Assembly (NCBI GenBank): GCA_947382625.1
Contig: CANDAG010000013.1
Span: forward strand, 1 to 64,000
DNA: 64,000 bases
Direction of reading: 5' to 3'
Source: an uncultured Lachnospiraceae bacterium
GTDB lineage: Bacteria; Bacillota; Clostridia; Lachnospirales; Lachnospiraceae
Position 1 is the first letter of the stretch. Every line of letters starts with the position of its first letter. The position numbers were made by a program, and so were the translations under genes. Below the pieces are notes generated by a model. The model saw nothing but the letters and a program-made list of their open reading frames with translations, was not told the origin of the DNA and made no database searches. Positions 26,095 through 35,644 of the stretch are shown here, in pieces.

Positions 26095-27060
26095 TTATTT
26101 CTGTACAAGATGTACTGCAAAGCCGCCAATTTCCTCTTTCAGATAAATTGCTTTGTATTTACCTTTCTCGTCCTTCTTTGCAGACTCTTCGTTGAACTCT
26201 ACACCAAGAACAGTGCTCATATAATTCACTGCACGCTCAATATAGTTGGTCCTGATAGCAATATGCCCGTTCTTTCCAAGATAAGGAGTCTTCATCACCT
26301 CTACAGCCGTTCCTGCAAAAACAGATCCGCCGCCGATCTTTGCGGGCATGCCAAAAAGGAATGCAAAACGGTTGGCTGCCTTTATGGCTTCCTCCTCGTT
26401 CTCCATATTGATACCGATGTGTGCAAGCTCAAAGCCAAGCATGGTCTGAACGGCCTCTCTTGTAAGCTGTTCGATCTTATCCCACTCTCCTGCATTGATC
26501 AGATCCCCGGGTACCATCCAGGAGCCGCCGCATGCAATGATCTTGTTAAAATCAAGATAAGAAGTAAGATTCTTTGCATTGATGCCGCCGGTAGGCATAA
26601 ACTTCATGTTCACGTAGGGAGCCGCCATTGCCTTGATCTTGGCAAGACCGCCTGACTGCTCTGCCGGGAAAAATTTCACTACATCAAGGCCAAGCTCGAT
26701 GGCCAGCTCAATATCGCTGGGGCTTGATGTACCGGGTGTGATGGGTACGTTCTTCTCCTGACAGTATCTTACCGTATTGGCATTAAGACCGGGGCTTACG
26801 ATAAATTTCGCGCCGGCTGCCACCGCTGCGTCTACCTGGGCAGCATTCAACACCGTACCTGCTCCAACGCACATATCCGGGAAATTCTCTGTCATGATCC
26901 TGATGGCCTCTGCGGCCGCATCAGTACGGAAGGTTACCTCCGCACAGGGAAGCCCGCCTGCACAAAGCGCTTTTGCCAGAGGAAGCGCATCCTCTGCCCT
27001 GTCGATCTTTACTACGGGGACAATCCCAATTTTGCTGATTTGTTCTAAAACCGGAACCAT
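26095..27060 (-). CDS. eda: KDPG/KHG aldolase fused to a C-terminal VOC (glyoxalase-like) domain
   Basis: Cleaves KDPG to pyruvate and glyceraldehyde 3-phosphate. Residues 1-210 are a complete class I aldolase: catalytic Glu in PCAEVTFRTDAA (near 40), GAGTVLNAAQV, and the Schiff-base Lys in DVVKFFPAEQSGG (near 135). Residues 218-321 are an added VOC-type domain starting AHIGINMENEEEAIKAANRF and ending FAVHLVQK, with His219 and a second half-repeat (GHIAIRTNYIERAVNYM). Normal Eda proteins have about 210 residues, so this is a fusion. The role of the added domain is unknown. Confidence 0.9.
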   Translation of the reverse strand: MVPVLEQISKIGIVPVVKIDRAEDALPLAKALCAGGLPCAEVTFRTDAAAEAIRIMTENFPDMCVGAGTVLNAAQVDAAVAAGAKFIVSPGLNANTVRYCQEKNVPITPGTSSPSDIELAIELGLDVVKFFPAEQSGGLAKIKAMAAPYVNMKFMPTGGINAKNLTSYLDFNKIIACGGSWMVPGDLINAGEWDKIEQLTREAVQTMLGFELAHIGINMENEEEAIKAANRFAFLFGMPAKIGGGSVFAGTAVEVMKTPYLGKNGHIAIRTNYIERAVNYMSTVLGVEFNEESAKKDEKGKYKAIYLKEEIGGFAVHLVQK

Positions 27061-27192
27061 TTTTCCTCCATTTCCAACCTCTCTTACAGGTTATTTTTAT
27101 TTGCGCAGCGGTCCGGCTTACCTGAACCGCTGCATCTTGCCAGTTTCTTCAAGCATACCATATGAAAGCAAACTGGTCTATAGATTCTTAAA

Positions 27193-27831
27193 TTATTCCA
27201 GGATCTCCTTCACGCACTCTGCCAGCTTATCACACTTGCAGTTTGCAAAGAAATACTCTTTAAATTTCTCACCGGAAAGAGCGCCCTTTACAAGCTCCCT
27301 GTCAAGGTTTTTGAGGATCGTCTCCATATCGGTATGGGTAACCTCTTTTACGCTGTCAAGGATTTTTTTGTTCCTCTGCTCAGGAACCACTCTCTCCTTG
27401 GGGTAACCGCCGCCACCTGGCGCGCAGAACAGCTTCTCAAAAATATATTCCAGATTCAGTTCTCCGCCCCAGCCAAAGTTCTCTGCGAAGGGAAGGGCGA
27501 TACAGTTTCCGTCATTTACCTGTGAAAAGAGGTAGGCATCCAGGGGAGAGGTAATGTGTCCGCAAAGCACCTTCGGGAAGGAGTTGCATGCAAGCATGGC
27601 GCCCTCTCCGGTTCCGCAACCGGTGATCACATAGTCCGCCGCCCCGGAATTTAAAAGCACTGCCGCTAAAATACCATTCTGGACATAGGTGAGCTGATGC
27701 TCATCCTCTGCCGAATACATCCCATAATTAAAAACCTCGTGTCCCATAGGTTCTACAACCTTTTTTAAAGTGGCGCAGATCAGCTCGTTTTTGGCTGCCT
27801 GGCTGTTCTCATTGATCAGAGCTATTTTCAT
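27193..27831 (-). CDS. RpiB/LacA/LacB-family sugar-phosphate isomerase
   Basis: A 212-residue protein of the RpiB fold: MKIALINENSQAAKN at the start, then GCGTGEGAMLACNSFPKVLCG (near 75-95), the family's phosphate and active-site loop. In other Firmicutes a member of this family (DhuI) isomerises 4-deoxy-L-threo-5-hexosulose uronate from unsaturated uronic acids. Its position between kduD and eda suggests the same role, duplicating KduI encoded in the same operon. A different sugar acid substrate is also possible. The C-terminal tail of about 60 residues is Cys-containing (FFANCKCDKLAEC). Confidence 0.78.
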   Translation of the reverse strand: MKIALINENSQAAKNELICATLKKVVEPMGHEVFNYGMYSAEDEHQLTYVQNGILAAVLLNSGAADYVITGCGTGEGAMLACNSFPKVLCGHITSPLDAYLFSQVNDGNCIALPFAENFGWGGELNLEYIFEKLFCAPGGGGYPKERVVPEQRNKKILDSVKEVTHTDMETILKNLDRELVKGALSGEKFKEYFFANCKCDKLAECVKEILE

Positions 27832-27913
27832 AATTTAAACGAATCTCCTTTCACTGTCCGGGAGTTTTGCCTGCACACAGGATCCCGGCATAAAGCGTTT
27901 ACTATTTATTGAG

Positions 27914-28720
27914 TTACTGAGGCTGCTTTCCGATATAAGCCAGGATACCGCCGTCCACATAAAGCACATGGCCGTTTACGAAATCAGAGGCATCGGAAGC
28001 AAGGAATACAGCAGGACCCTGTAAGTCTTCTGTCTCTCCCCAGCGTGCGGCAGGCGTCTTTGCAATGATAAACTGATCAAAAGGATGCTTGCTGCCGTCA
28101 GGCTGAACCTCTCTTAAGGGTGCAGTCTGAGGAGTTGCAATGTAACCGGGTCCGATACCGTTGCACTGGATATTGAACTCACCATACTCAGAAGCAATGT
28201 TCCTGGTGAGCATCTTAAGACCGCCCTTGGCAGCCGCATAAGCGGAAACTGTCTCACGGCCAAGCTCGCTCATCATGGAGCAGATATTGATGATCTTTCC
28301 ATGGCCTTTTTTGATCATGCCGGGGATAACAGCCTTGGATACAATAAAGGGTGCGTTCAGATCCACATCGATCACCTGACGGAACTGATCCGCGCTCATC
28401 TCAAGCATGGGGATCCTCTTGATGATACCTGCATTGTTTACAAGAATATCGATCACGCCCACTTCCTTCTCAACCTGGGCTACCATAGCCTGTACCTGCT
28501 CTTCATTGGTTACATCGCACACATAGCCGTGAGCCTTAATGCCTTTTTCTTCATAAGCGGCAAGTCCCTTGTCCACCAGCTCCTGCTTGATATCATTGAA
28601 AACGATGGTAGCGCCTGCTTCTGCATATGCGCTTGCAATGGCAAAGCCAATGCCGTAGGATGCTCCGGTTACTAATGCAATCTTGCCTTCCAGTGAAAAT
28701 TTCTTCATAAAATCGCTCAT
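27914..28720 (-). CDS. kduD: 2-deoxy-D-gluconate 3-dehydrogenase / 5-keto-acid reductase (SDR)
   Basis: A short-chain dehydrogenase of 268 residues. It has the NAD(P)-binding glycine motif TGASYGIGFA (near 18-27), NNAG (near 95), the catalytic Ser region ICSMMSELGRE and the YAAAKGG active site (near 163). In pectin and glycosaminoglycan breakdown KduD reduces 2,5-diketo-3-deoxygluconate to KDG. The start is supported by AAAGGAGAAAG just upstream. It lies after kduI in the operon. Gluconate 5-dehydrogenase is a close alternative annotation. Confidence 0.9.
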   Translation of the reverse strand: MSDFMKKFSLEGKIALVTGASYGIGFAIASAYAEAGATIVFNDIKQELVDKGLAAYEEKGIKAHGYVCDVTNEEQVQAMVAQVEKEVGVIDILVNNAGIIKRIPMLEMSADQFRQVIDVDLNAPFIVSKAVIPGMIKKGHGKIINICSMMSELGRETVSAYAAAKGGLKMLTRNIASEYGEFNIQCNGIGPGYIATPQTAPLREVQPDGSKHPFDQFIIAKTPAARWGETEDLQGPAVFLASDASDFVNGHVLYVDGGILAYIGKQPQ

Positions 28721-28755
28721 TTTTCTTTCTCCTTTTTATTGTTTATTTACAGCTT

Positions 28756-29616
28756 TTACATCAGATCCTTCATTGCTACGCCGTCCATATCATCGAAATC
28801 CTGGTTCTCTCCCACCATTCCCCAGATAAAGGTGTAGGCCCTTGAGCCGCATCCGGAATGGATGGACCAGCTGGGGGAGATCACTGCTTCCTCATTGCGC
28901 ATTACGATGTGCCTTGTCTCTGTGGGCTCTCCCATATAATGCATCACGAAAGCATCCTCGGGCATTTCGAAGTAAAGGTAAACCTCCATACGTCTGTCAT
29001 GGGTATGGCAGGGCATAGTGTTCCACACACTGCCCGGTGCAAGCTTGGTCATCCCCATTACCAGCTGACAGCTTTCTACCTGCCCCGGCAGAATGTACTT
29101 ACAGATCACTCTGTGGTTGGCGTCCTCCAAAGACCCTAACTCCACCTTATTCTCGTCCTTAACAATGACAACGCCGTCCTCCGGCGTTCCTTCCGGCTTG
29201 ATCAGTACTGTGGGATAGGTTTTGTGGGCCGGTGCGCTGTTGATATAAAATTTGGCAGGCGTCCCGGCATCTACGCTCTCAAATACAATATCCTTAGCGC
29301 CCATTCCGATGTACATGCCCTCTTTAAAGCCCACCTCATATCTTCTGCCGTCAATGCTGATAACCCCAGCGCCGCCGATATTGATCACACCCATCTCTCT
29401 TCTCTGGAGAAAATACTCTGCCCTCAGCTCATCTCCTGCTGTAAGGGTCAAAGGCCCCGCCGGTACTGCAGCTCCTGTGATGATCCTGTCAATGTGGCTG
29501 TACACCAGCTTGATCTCTCCCGGCACAAACAGGTTCTGGATCAGAAACTCTTCCCGCAGTCTCTCTGTGGTATAGTGCTTCACGTCTCTTGGTGAAGCGG
29601 CCGTTCTCAGTTCCAT
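28756..29616 (-). CDS. kduI: 5-keto-4-deoxyuronate isomerase
   Basis: Converts 5-keto-4-deoxyuronate to 2,5-diketo-3-deoxygluconate, after unsaturated galacturonate or glucuronate is released from pectin or host glycans. The 286-residue cupin carries the zinc ligands in MPCHTHDRRMEVYLYFEMP (near 200) and SIHSGCGS (near 248), and ends GENQDFDDMD as known KduI proteins do. The start has AAAGGAGTGAG upstream. It is the first gene of the operon and is divergent from the AraC regulator. Confidence 0.95.
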   Translation of the reverse strand: MELRTAASPRDVKHYTTERLREEFLIQNLFVPGEIKLVYSHIDRIITGAAVPAGPLTLTAGDELRAEYFLQRREMGVINIGGAGVISIDGRRYEVGFKEGMYIGMGAKDIVFESVDAGTPAKFYINSAPAHKTYPTVLIKPEGTPEDGVVIVKDENKVELGSLEDANHRVICKYILPGQVESCQLVMGMTKLAPGSVWNTMPCHTHDRRMEVYLYFEMPEDAFVMHYMGEPTETRHIVMRNEEAVISPSWSIHSGCGSRAYTFIWGMVGENQDFDDMDGVAMKDLM

Positions 29617-29666
29617 TTCTTCTCACTCCTTTCTTTTAATAAGCAACCCCTCAAAGTGATTTCAGG

Positions 29667-29690
29667 TTTCCTCCAGTCATCTGGAGGAAA
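29667..29690. promoter_or_regulatory. Perfect 10-bp inverted repeat between kduI and the AraC gene
   Basis: TTTCCTCCAG and CTGGAGGAAA around TCAT, 51 bases upstream of the kduI start in the divergent control region. It is a plausible regulator site, for example for the AraC protein or another repressor. It could also form a leader hairpin. Confidence 0.5.
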
Positions 29691-29835
29691 TTTCCTTTGA
29701 TATTATCCAGTATACATCAAAAAATTGTCTATGTCTTTTCAAATATTTCTTTAAATATTGCAAATTTTGAACTTACAATTTATAATCAAGATAAGTTGTC
29801 ATTTGGTTTAGCACAATTCAGGAAAGGAGCCGCCA

Positions 29836-30696
29836 ATGGAAGAATTATATTCCTGCCAACAGGCCATGGAGAACTGCTCTGCCACAGGGACCTTCGCCAT
29901 CGCTCATCTCTACAAAGAAGAAAAAACCATGGATATGCATATCCATGATTGCTACGAAATCTATTATTCCATCTCCGGCGGCAGGCAATTCCTGATCGAC
30001 AATAAATTCTATTCCATGGATCCCGGAGATGTTTTTATCATCAATCAGTATGAAAGCCACAAGATCACCCAGGTAGATAAGATGGTCCATGAAAGGATCG
30101 TACTCTCCATCCACCCCGAATACACCAAGCGCCTTTCTTCCCCTGAGACAAACTTAGACGCCTGCTTTTCTGACCGTCCTTTGGACTTCTGCCACAGAAT
30201 ATCCCTGAACAAGGATCAGCAGAGCCGTTTCCTATACTATATCAACAAGATTACCGGAGCAGACGGGTACGGGCATGATATTGTGGAGCAGACAGCCTTT
30301 ATGGAGCTGATGCTTCTGATCAACAATGCCGTGCGTACCGGCCACCAGATGGAAAGTGCCGTGGGCGGCTATGGCTACAATCATCAGGTAGATGATATCT
30401 TAGCTTACATTAATTTAAACATTGCCTCCCCCATCTCTATCGAACAGCTTGCCGGAGAGTTCTTTTTGAGCGAATCCTACATTTGCCGGATCTTTAAGGC
30501 GGCCACCGGCACCACCATCAATAAATACATAAACGCCCGGCGCATCAGTATTGCCAAAGCGCTGCTAAGTGATGGTGCCAGCGTCATGGAAGCCTTCGAA
30601 AAAAGCGGTTTTTCGGATTACAGTAACTTTTTCAAGGCCTTTACCAGGGCTGTGGGGATTTCTCCGAAGAAGTATGCGCAATGCAGTGTGAGCTGA
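29836..30696 (+). CDS. AraC-family transcriptional regulator
   Basis: A 286-residue protein with an N-terminal cupin-type sensing domain (about 20-150: MDMHIHDCYEIYYSISGGRQFLIDN region, then DPGDVFIINQYESHKI). The C-terminal double helix-turn-helix (about 190-285) has IEQLAGEFFLSESYICRIFK and the typical GFSDYSNFFKAFTRAVGISPKKY ending. AAAGGAG precedes the ATG. It is divergent from kduI, so it most likely controls the hexuronate operon in response to a pathway intermediate; this is inferred from position. Confidence 0.9.
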   Translation: MEELYSCQQAMENCSATGTFAIAHLYKEEKTMDMHIHDCYEIYYSISGGRQFLIDNKFYSMDPGDVFIINQYESHKITQVDKMVHERIVLSIHPEYTKRLSSPETNLDACFSDRPLDFCHRISLNKDQQSRFLYYINKITGADGYGHDIVEQTAFMELMLLINNAVRTGHQMESAVGGYGYNHQVDDILAYINLNIASPISIEQLAGEFFLSESYICRIFKAATGTTINKYINARRISIAKALLSDGASVMEAFEKSGFSDYSNFFKAFTRAVGISPKKYAQCSVS

Positions 30697-30705
30697 CGCT
30701 TCAGG

Positions 30706-32739
30706 TCAATACCCAATCATAGGAATCTCCCGGGGCCGCCTGTCATAAGGCGCTCTCTCCCCGTTTTTCACCTGATAGAGTACCTCTGAAGAAGCGTAAA
30801 CCGCCTCCATCAGCTCCGGATAGGGCTGCATACACACATCCACCATACCGATCTGATAATTTTCACCGTCAAATCTTCCCAGGCAGAACTGGTCGTTATA
30901 CTGGAACCAGTGGGCGGCCACTCCGTAAGGGTGGGCAGCTACCTTTTCCAGGAAGTACCGCCACATCACGCCCCGCTCCTTCTGGTCTGTCACCCCTTTT
31001 AATCCCGTAGCAGTCAGTCCCCGGTCCAGCGCGCCACAGTGGTATTCTCCGATCAGGATGGGCAGATCAACCCCTGCATTTTTGACGAAATCCATATCCT
31101 TCGTAGGGTCAAAATCATAGCAGTTGATGGAAAAGACATCAAAATATTCCCAGCCCTTCATCATGTCCCCATTATAGGCCTTAGACCAGCGCAGTCCCAG
31201 ATTGAGATGGTTGGGATCCACCCTCCGGCAGGCCTCAGAGGGAATCCGGATATACTCTGTGATCAGCTTTCCTGAAAATTCACGGATATCCTGCTCTGCC
31301 TGCGGATAACGGGCAAGACAGTCCTCCATGGGCTCCTTAAATGCTTCAAAGCTCTCAAAATCTGACATCCATCTCTGGTTAAGTGCCTGAATATTCTCAT
31401 ATCTTTCCTGCAAAAAGGTGATCAGTCCCTTCCGGCAGAAGGTCTCTGACGGATTGCGAAGCACCTCATTGGCGATGGCCAGATTTTGCACAAAATTAAA
31501 TTCCGGCTCATTTCTCAGGAAATATCCAATGAGCCAGGGATCGTCCTTCCATTCTTCCAGCTTCCTTGCATAGGCTTCTGATCTCTCCCGGTATTGAGGC
31601 GAGAGCACATCAGGGAAATCACGGAAGATCAACGTATCTGTCATCGGAAAATCAGGAAGCTCACGGACATAAGCGATCCGTCCTTTTTGATCATCTGCGC
31701 TCTCTTTGGGATTCACCCGGATCCCCGGAAAATTTCCCTGGGAATTGATCCCATTGCCCATAAGAATATGACAGGAAATTTCCTCCCATTTTTCCTGCCA
31801 GCAGTCCCCATAGACTCTTTTCAGGTTCATGCCTGCAAAGTTCACCATCTTAGACGACTCCTCCGGCATATAAGCGGCTCTTCTTCCTCTCCTTTGGACA
31901 AAGAATTCCTCATAGACAGGGTCATTCTCCGGAAGCCACTCACAGCAGTCCTCAAAGCTGTCGATCCGCCCCCATTCTCCCATCCTGGTACAACAGGGAC
32001 CTACGGAAAAGTAATCGCAGCCGTCCGGATCGGTCAAATGCCATCTGCCGTCTGCAGACTTATAAGTGGAAAAGAAGCCGGTCCCCTCTTTCAGCTTCCG
32101 GTTTTTATCCCCACCCCAACGGTTCCATTCCGGAAAAGGATACTCTGCCTCTCCTTCCAACGCCTGATACTTCTCCTTAAGCTCCTCCAGAGAATGAGTC
32201 TTTCCGGGCCATTCAGCCTCCTTCCACTGGCCAAGCTCATCCACCAGCTTTTGATACGGTATGGGGAACTCCTCCGGCATCGCATCGGACAGATAAAAAT
32301 CCTCCAGCCGTACCTTCACGTCATGGAACACTTCATCCGTTCCCAGTTCAAATCGATCCACCTCTTCCCGCTTTATGCGCTGCCCATGCACCACCAACTT
32401 CAGGGTTCCCGGCGTGCGGTTGGTATAGATGGTCCGGTTGTCCAAAAGCTCCAGATCCAGACAGATCCTTGTCTTAAAACGGGGCAGGATACCGAATCTC
32501 ATATACAGCCGCTCCTTCTTTGCTTCCGGCAGAAAGCATCGGAACATCATGGCACAGGAATGATCCTCCAGCACCTCCATATCTCCGATCAGATAACGCT
32601 CCTTCGCCTCCCTGATCTGAGGAAGGGAAATTCCGCCCCCTTCCGCCTGGAATATTACTGTGCACCCTTTTTCATCTCTGTCTGTGATCCGGGCGTTTCT
32701 TTCCTCTGATACCTGCCAGTTGATTTTTATTTTTTGCAT
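30706..32739 (-). CDS. Clan GH-A glycoside hydrolase, beta-agarase-like
   Basis: A 677-residue protein with no signal peptide, so probably cytoplasmic. The N-terminal about 170 residues look like a beta-rich accessory domain. A TIM-barrel follows, beginning TGFFSTYKSADGRWHLTDPDG and DYFSVGP, a segment shared with GH50-like agarases. The likely acid/base Glu is in YFLRNEPEFNF (near 405) and the nucleophile in ILIGEYHCGAL (near 565). The substrate is not readable from sequence. The neighbouring hexuronate operon suggests a plant or host polysaccharide fragment. It is convergent with the AraC gene, with nine bases between the stops. Confidence 0.72.
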   Translation of the reverse strand: MQKIKINWQVSEERNARITDRDEKGCTVIFQAEGGGISLPQIREAKERYLIGDMEVLEDHSCAMMFRCFLPEAKKERLYMRFGILPRFKTRICLDLELLDNRTIYTNRTPGTLKLVVHGQRIKREEVDRFELGTDEVFHDVKVRLEDFYLSDAMPEEFPIPYQKLVDELGQWKEAEWPGKTHSLEELKEKYQALEGEAEYPFPEWNRWGGDKNRKLKEGTGFFSTYKSADGRWHLTDPDGCDYFSVGPCCTRMGEWGRIDSFEDCCEWLPENDPVYEEFFVQRRGRRAAYMPEESSKMVNFAGMNLKRVYGDCWQEKWEEISCHILMGNGINSQGNFPGIRVNPKESADDQKGRIAYVRELPDFPMTDTLIFRDFPDVLSPQYRERSEAYARKLEEWKDDPWLIGYFLRNEPEFNFVQNLAIANEVLRNPSETFCRKGLITFLQERYENIQALNQRWMSDFESFEAFKEPMEDCLARYPQAEQDIREFSGKLITEYIRIPSEACRRVDPNHLNLGLRWSKAYNGDMMKGWEYFDVFSINCYDFDPTKDMDFVKNAGVDLPILIGEYHCGALDRGLTATGLKGVTDQKERGVMWRYFLEKVAAHPYGVAAHWFQYNDQFCLGRFDGENYQIGMVDVCMQPYPELMEAVYASSEVLYQVKNGERAPYDRRPREIPMIGY

Positions 32740-32913
32740 GACTGTTTCCTGCTCCTTCCCTCAAATACGATAACAATCTGTGTCCTGTTGCCGATCATCC
32801 TTTAATATCATTTTACCACAGGCGCAGGTACAACTCCATGATATTTTATCCACTTATAGCATGTTCCTGCTGTATAGGGTATAATGAGTCCCAAAAAGTC
32901 TTGGAGGTATAAT

Positions 32914-34659
32914 ATGACATCCGAACCACAGAATACGGACATTTTTTCACTTGCCGCTCTGCAGAAAGTGATCGATCATATAGAAGAAAATCTATTCATA
33001 GAAGATAATCTTATTGAGAAACTGACACCTGCCGGCATCGCCAGTCACTTTTTTGTCAGTGCGTCAACCCTCTCTTCCCTTTTCCGGATTGTCTGCGGGA
33101 TGACAGTGATGGAGTATATCCGCAACAGACGGCTTACACTTGCGGCACAGGAATTATCCTTCTCCAATATTCCTGTCATAGAGCTGGCCTATAAATATGG
33201 CTACGAAACCCCCGAAGCTTTCACAAAGGCTTTTTCCAGATTTCACGGCTTTCCTCCCAGCTTTATCAGGCGGGGCTTCCCTATTTCAAAGGTGTTCCTG
33301 CCGTTACAGATAACTGTCTCTATCCAGGGCGGATGGGCGCCTGTCAATCTGACAAAACCTGATTGTCCAGGACAGGACATAAGGCTTCCACTTTATTATA
33401 ATCCTGTTATCACAGATAAAGGAGAAAACAAAATGAACAGCCAGACAATCAGCTTTAAGATCAACACAGATACCATGCAGTTTAAGGAGGCGTGGGATAT
33501 CCTATATTCCCTGGCAAACGAATTGCAAAAAGAACAGATTTCCTTTAAAATCGACGGAAAAACCATGATCTTTGCACACGGCCTGGAATTTCCACTGGAA
33601 AAGATCTGTCTGACCTTTAAATGGAAGGAGGAAGAAAGGGTCAGAGATTTCTTTCAGTACGGCAAAGACGCTGAACAAACCAAAAACAATTTCAAATATT
33701 TTGATTCCATATACGCAGGGATGAAAATCCGTTGCATGTTCTATGGTCAATGCCCTGAGGCGGATACGGATGAATTTCTTTACCAGAATACAGACCTTGT
33801 CCAAATTAACGCCCTTATCATTCCTGTACAGTCTCTGCTCTTTTATTATGAAAACGCGGAGAAAAATTCCAGTTTTTATCAAATGGTTTCGGACTGGCTG
33901 GAAAAGCATGAAAACTACAGTGTTCAAAATAAGAAAGCATGGGAGTATTCTGCTTACGAATTCTGGGTTCAAAATGCCGGGGTCCCGTCTGAACTGGCAA
34001 AAAAGATGCTCCAAAATCCATCAGGAATGTTGAAAAGATATGCGGATTACTTTGACAGCTTTTCCAATGTACGGATTGCAAATATATGTGGCTCCTGCGG
34101 AAAGAAAGCTGTTCCGTTAGCTCTCTTGGGGGCAGAGGTAACTGTTTTTGATATTTCTGAGGATAATCAAAGATATGCAATGGAGGTTGCAGAGGCTGCA
34201 GATGTAACGGTCAATTATGAGGTATGCGATGTCTTAGCAGCCAATCTTGAAAAATATGGAAATTATTTTGATGTTCTTTTTATGGAAGGAGGCGTATTGC
34301 ACTATTTTCACGATATCAATGAGTTTATGCAGGTTATGTATGCCTTGCTGAGGCAGGGCGGAAAGATGATATGCAGCGACTTTCATCCATTTACCAAAAT
34401 ATCTGATATTTTGCGTTTGGAACAACCCACCATGAGTTATTTCTCCACCGACGTCTTTGCAGGCGAAATGGCGCATGCCCGTTTCTATGGAGATGCAGTC
34501 AGAAATCAAATGCCTAAATGTCTTTACAGGAAGTATACCGTCAGTGAGATTATCAATTCCGTCATAAGCTGTGGGTTCACATTGGAAAAATTTGACGAGC
34601 ATCCGGCGTGGACGGATGAGCGGTTGCCGGGAGAGTTTACATTGGTGGCCGGGAAATGA
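32914..34659 (+). CDS. AraC-type DNA-binding domain fused to a SAM-dependent methyltransferase
   Basis: A 581-residue protein. Residues about 10-125 are an AraC double helix-turn-helix (IASHFFVSASTLSSLFRIVC, then YKYGYETPEAFTKAFSRFHG). Residues about 175-370 are a middle domain I do not recognise. The rest is a class I methyltransferase with a SAM-binding motif near 392 (NICGSCGKKAVPLALLGAEV), VFDIS and FMEGGVLHYFHD. I use ATG 32914, with GGAGG six bases upstream. A second AAAGGAG plus ATG occurs in frame at 33433, at the domain border, and could give a separate 408-residue methyltransferase. The methyl acceptor is unknown. Base composition is AT-rich compared with flanking genes. Confidence 0.78.
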   Translation: MTSEPQNTDIFSLAALQKVIDHIEENLFIEDNLIEKLTPAGIASHFFVSASTLSSLFRIVCGMTVMEYIRNRRLTLAAQELSFSNIPVIELAYKYGYETPEAFTKAFSRFHGFPPSFIRRGFPISKVFLPLQITVSIQGGWAPVNLTKPDCPGQDIRLPLYYNPVITDKGENKMNSQTISFKINTDTMQFKEAWDILYSLANELQKEQISFKIDGKTMIFAHGLEFPLEKICLTFKWKEEERVRDFFQYGKDAEQTKNNFKYFDSIYAGMKIRCMFYGQCPEADTDEFLYQNTDLVQINALIIPVQSLLFYYENAEKNSSFYQMVSDWLEKHENYSVQNKKAWEYSAYEFWVQNAGVPSELAKKMLQNPSGMLKRYADYFDSFSNVRIANICGSCGKKAVPLALLGAEVTVFDISEDNQRYAMEVAEAADVTVNYEVCDVLAANLEKYGNYFDVLFMEGGVLHYFHDINEFMQVMYALLRQGGKMICSDFHPFTKISDILRLEQPTMSYFSTDVFAGEMAHARFYGDAVRNQMPKCLYRKYTVSEIINSVISCGFTLEKFDEHPAWTDERLPGEFTLVAGK

Positions 34660-35083
34660 TTTTCGTATTGAACTTCTCTTAAATGTTTGTAATTGCCTGG
34701 TCTTTTCAGTACAATAAATCAAAAAGGCAACAAAACGGTTTGAATGCAATCAAAATAATCTAGAACAAATGATACCCAAAACTCCTTAACATGTATCAAT
34801 ACCAGTGTATTAAAAGCATTCAGAAATATGATAGACCATACCTACGAAAATGCAGAGTAAAATATTTGTTTTAACACACCAAACTGCGCCGTCTATATCT
34901 AACAGCTATTATCATTCCAAATATATGAAAGGATTAAGGCTAATAACAAACTGATTATTTGTGCCATTCTCTCACATGGGACGGTGTATGGTTTATGGTT
35001 TATGGCTTAATTTTTATAATTTTGATGAATAGGTGTTTTAAAATGTTGCCATGTTATCATCAACTGGATTTTACATAATACCC
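34660..35083. other. AT-rich intergenic stretch without recognised features
   Basis: No gene, tRNA or terminator was recognised. A short tandem run of TATGGTT-like heptamers lies near 34987-35007. Base composition resembles the neighbouring AraC-methyltransferase and chromate genes, and differs from the GC-richer genes on either side. Confidence 0.5.
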
Positions 35084-35644
35084 TTACCGATAAATTACCA
35101 ATCCAGCGATTCCGCTTGCAAACATAATTAAAATTGGATTGATTTTCCATTTCCGCAATACAAACAGCAATGCCAAAAATATCAATAATGCTGTCCAATT
35201 AAGCGAAAAAAAATCTAATCCGGGCTTATTGTTTCCGTACAATGCCAGCAATATAATTGTGACTGCGGCTGAAATTATCAAACCTAATGAAGCGGATTTC
35301 AGTCCATTTAATACTTCCAATACATAATCAGATTTTTGGTGCGTTTGAAAAAATCTATATAAGGCCAGTGATATAATAACGCCAGACAATATACAGCCAA
35401 TCGTTGCTGCCAACGCTCCTATAATTCCGCCAATTTGAAGCCCGACAAATGTTGATGTATTTACAGCTAACGGACCGGGGGTCATTTGCGAAATCGTAAT
35501 AATGTCTGTAAACATTTTTCCGCTTATCCAGCTATTTTTTTCTACAACCTGCTCCTGAATTAAAGGAATGATTGCGTATCCCCCGCCAATGCTCAATAAG
35601 CCGATTTTTAGAAATGTAATAAATAATTTCCACACTATACTCAT
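35084..35644 (-). CDS. Chromate transporter, second half-size subunit
   Basis: A 186-residue membrane protein of the CHR family with about five to six segments. The family pattern is visible at the N-terminus (FLKIGLLSIGGGYAIIPLIQEQVV) and in ISQMTPGPLAVNTSTFVG. Half-size CHR proteins work as pairs with opposite topology. Its ATG overlaps the stop of the other half by four bases. The physiological substrate in anaerobes may be another oxyanion rather than chromate. Confidence 0.9.
   Translation of the reverse strand: MSIVWKLFITFLKIGLLSIGGGYAIIPLIQEQVVEKNSWISGKMFTDIITISQMTPGPLAVNTSTFVGLQIGGIIGALAATIGCILSGVIISLALYRFFQTHQKSDYVLEVLNGLKSASLGLIISAAVTIILLALYGNNKPGLDFFSLNWTALLIFLALLFVLRKWKINPILIMFASGIAGLVIYR

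Noticed and set aside
34987-35007. Heptamer run as a regulatory iteron array
   Set aside because: Only about three imperfect units, with no associated replication or regulator gene context.
35007-35198. Possible 63-residue minus-strand protein
   Set aside because: It overlaps the end of the chromate transporter gene and has no ribosome site.
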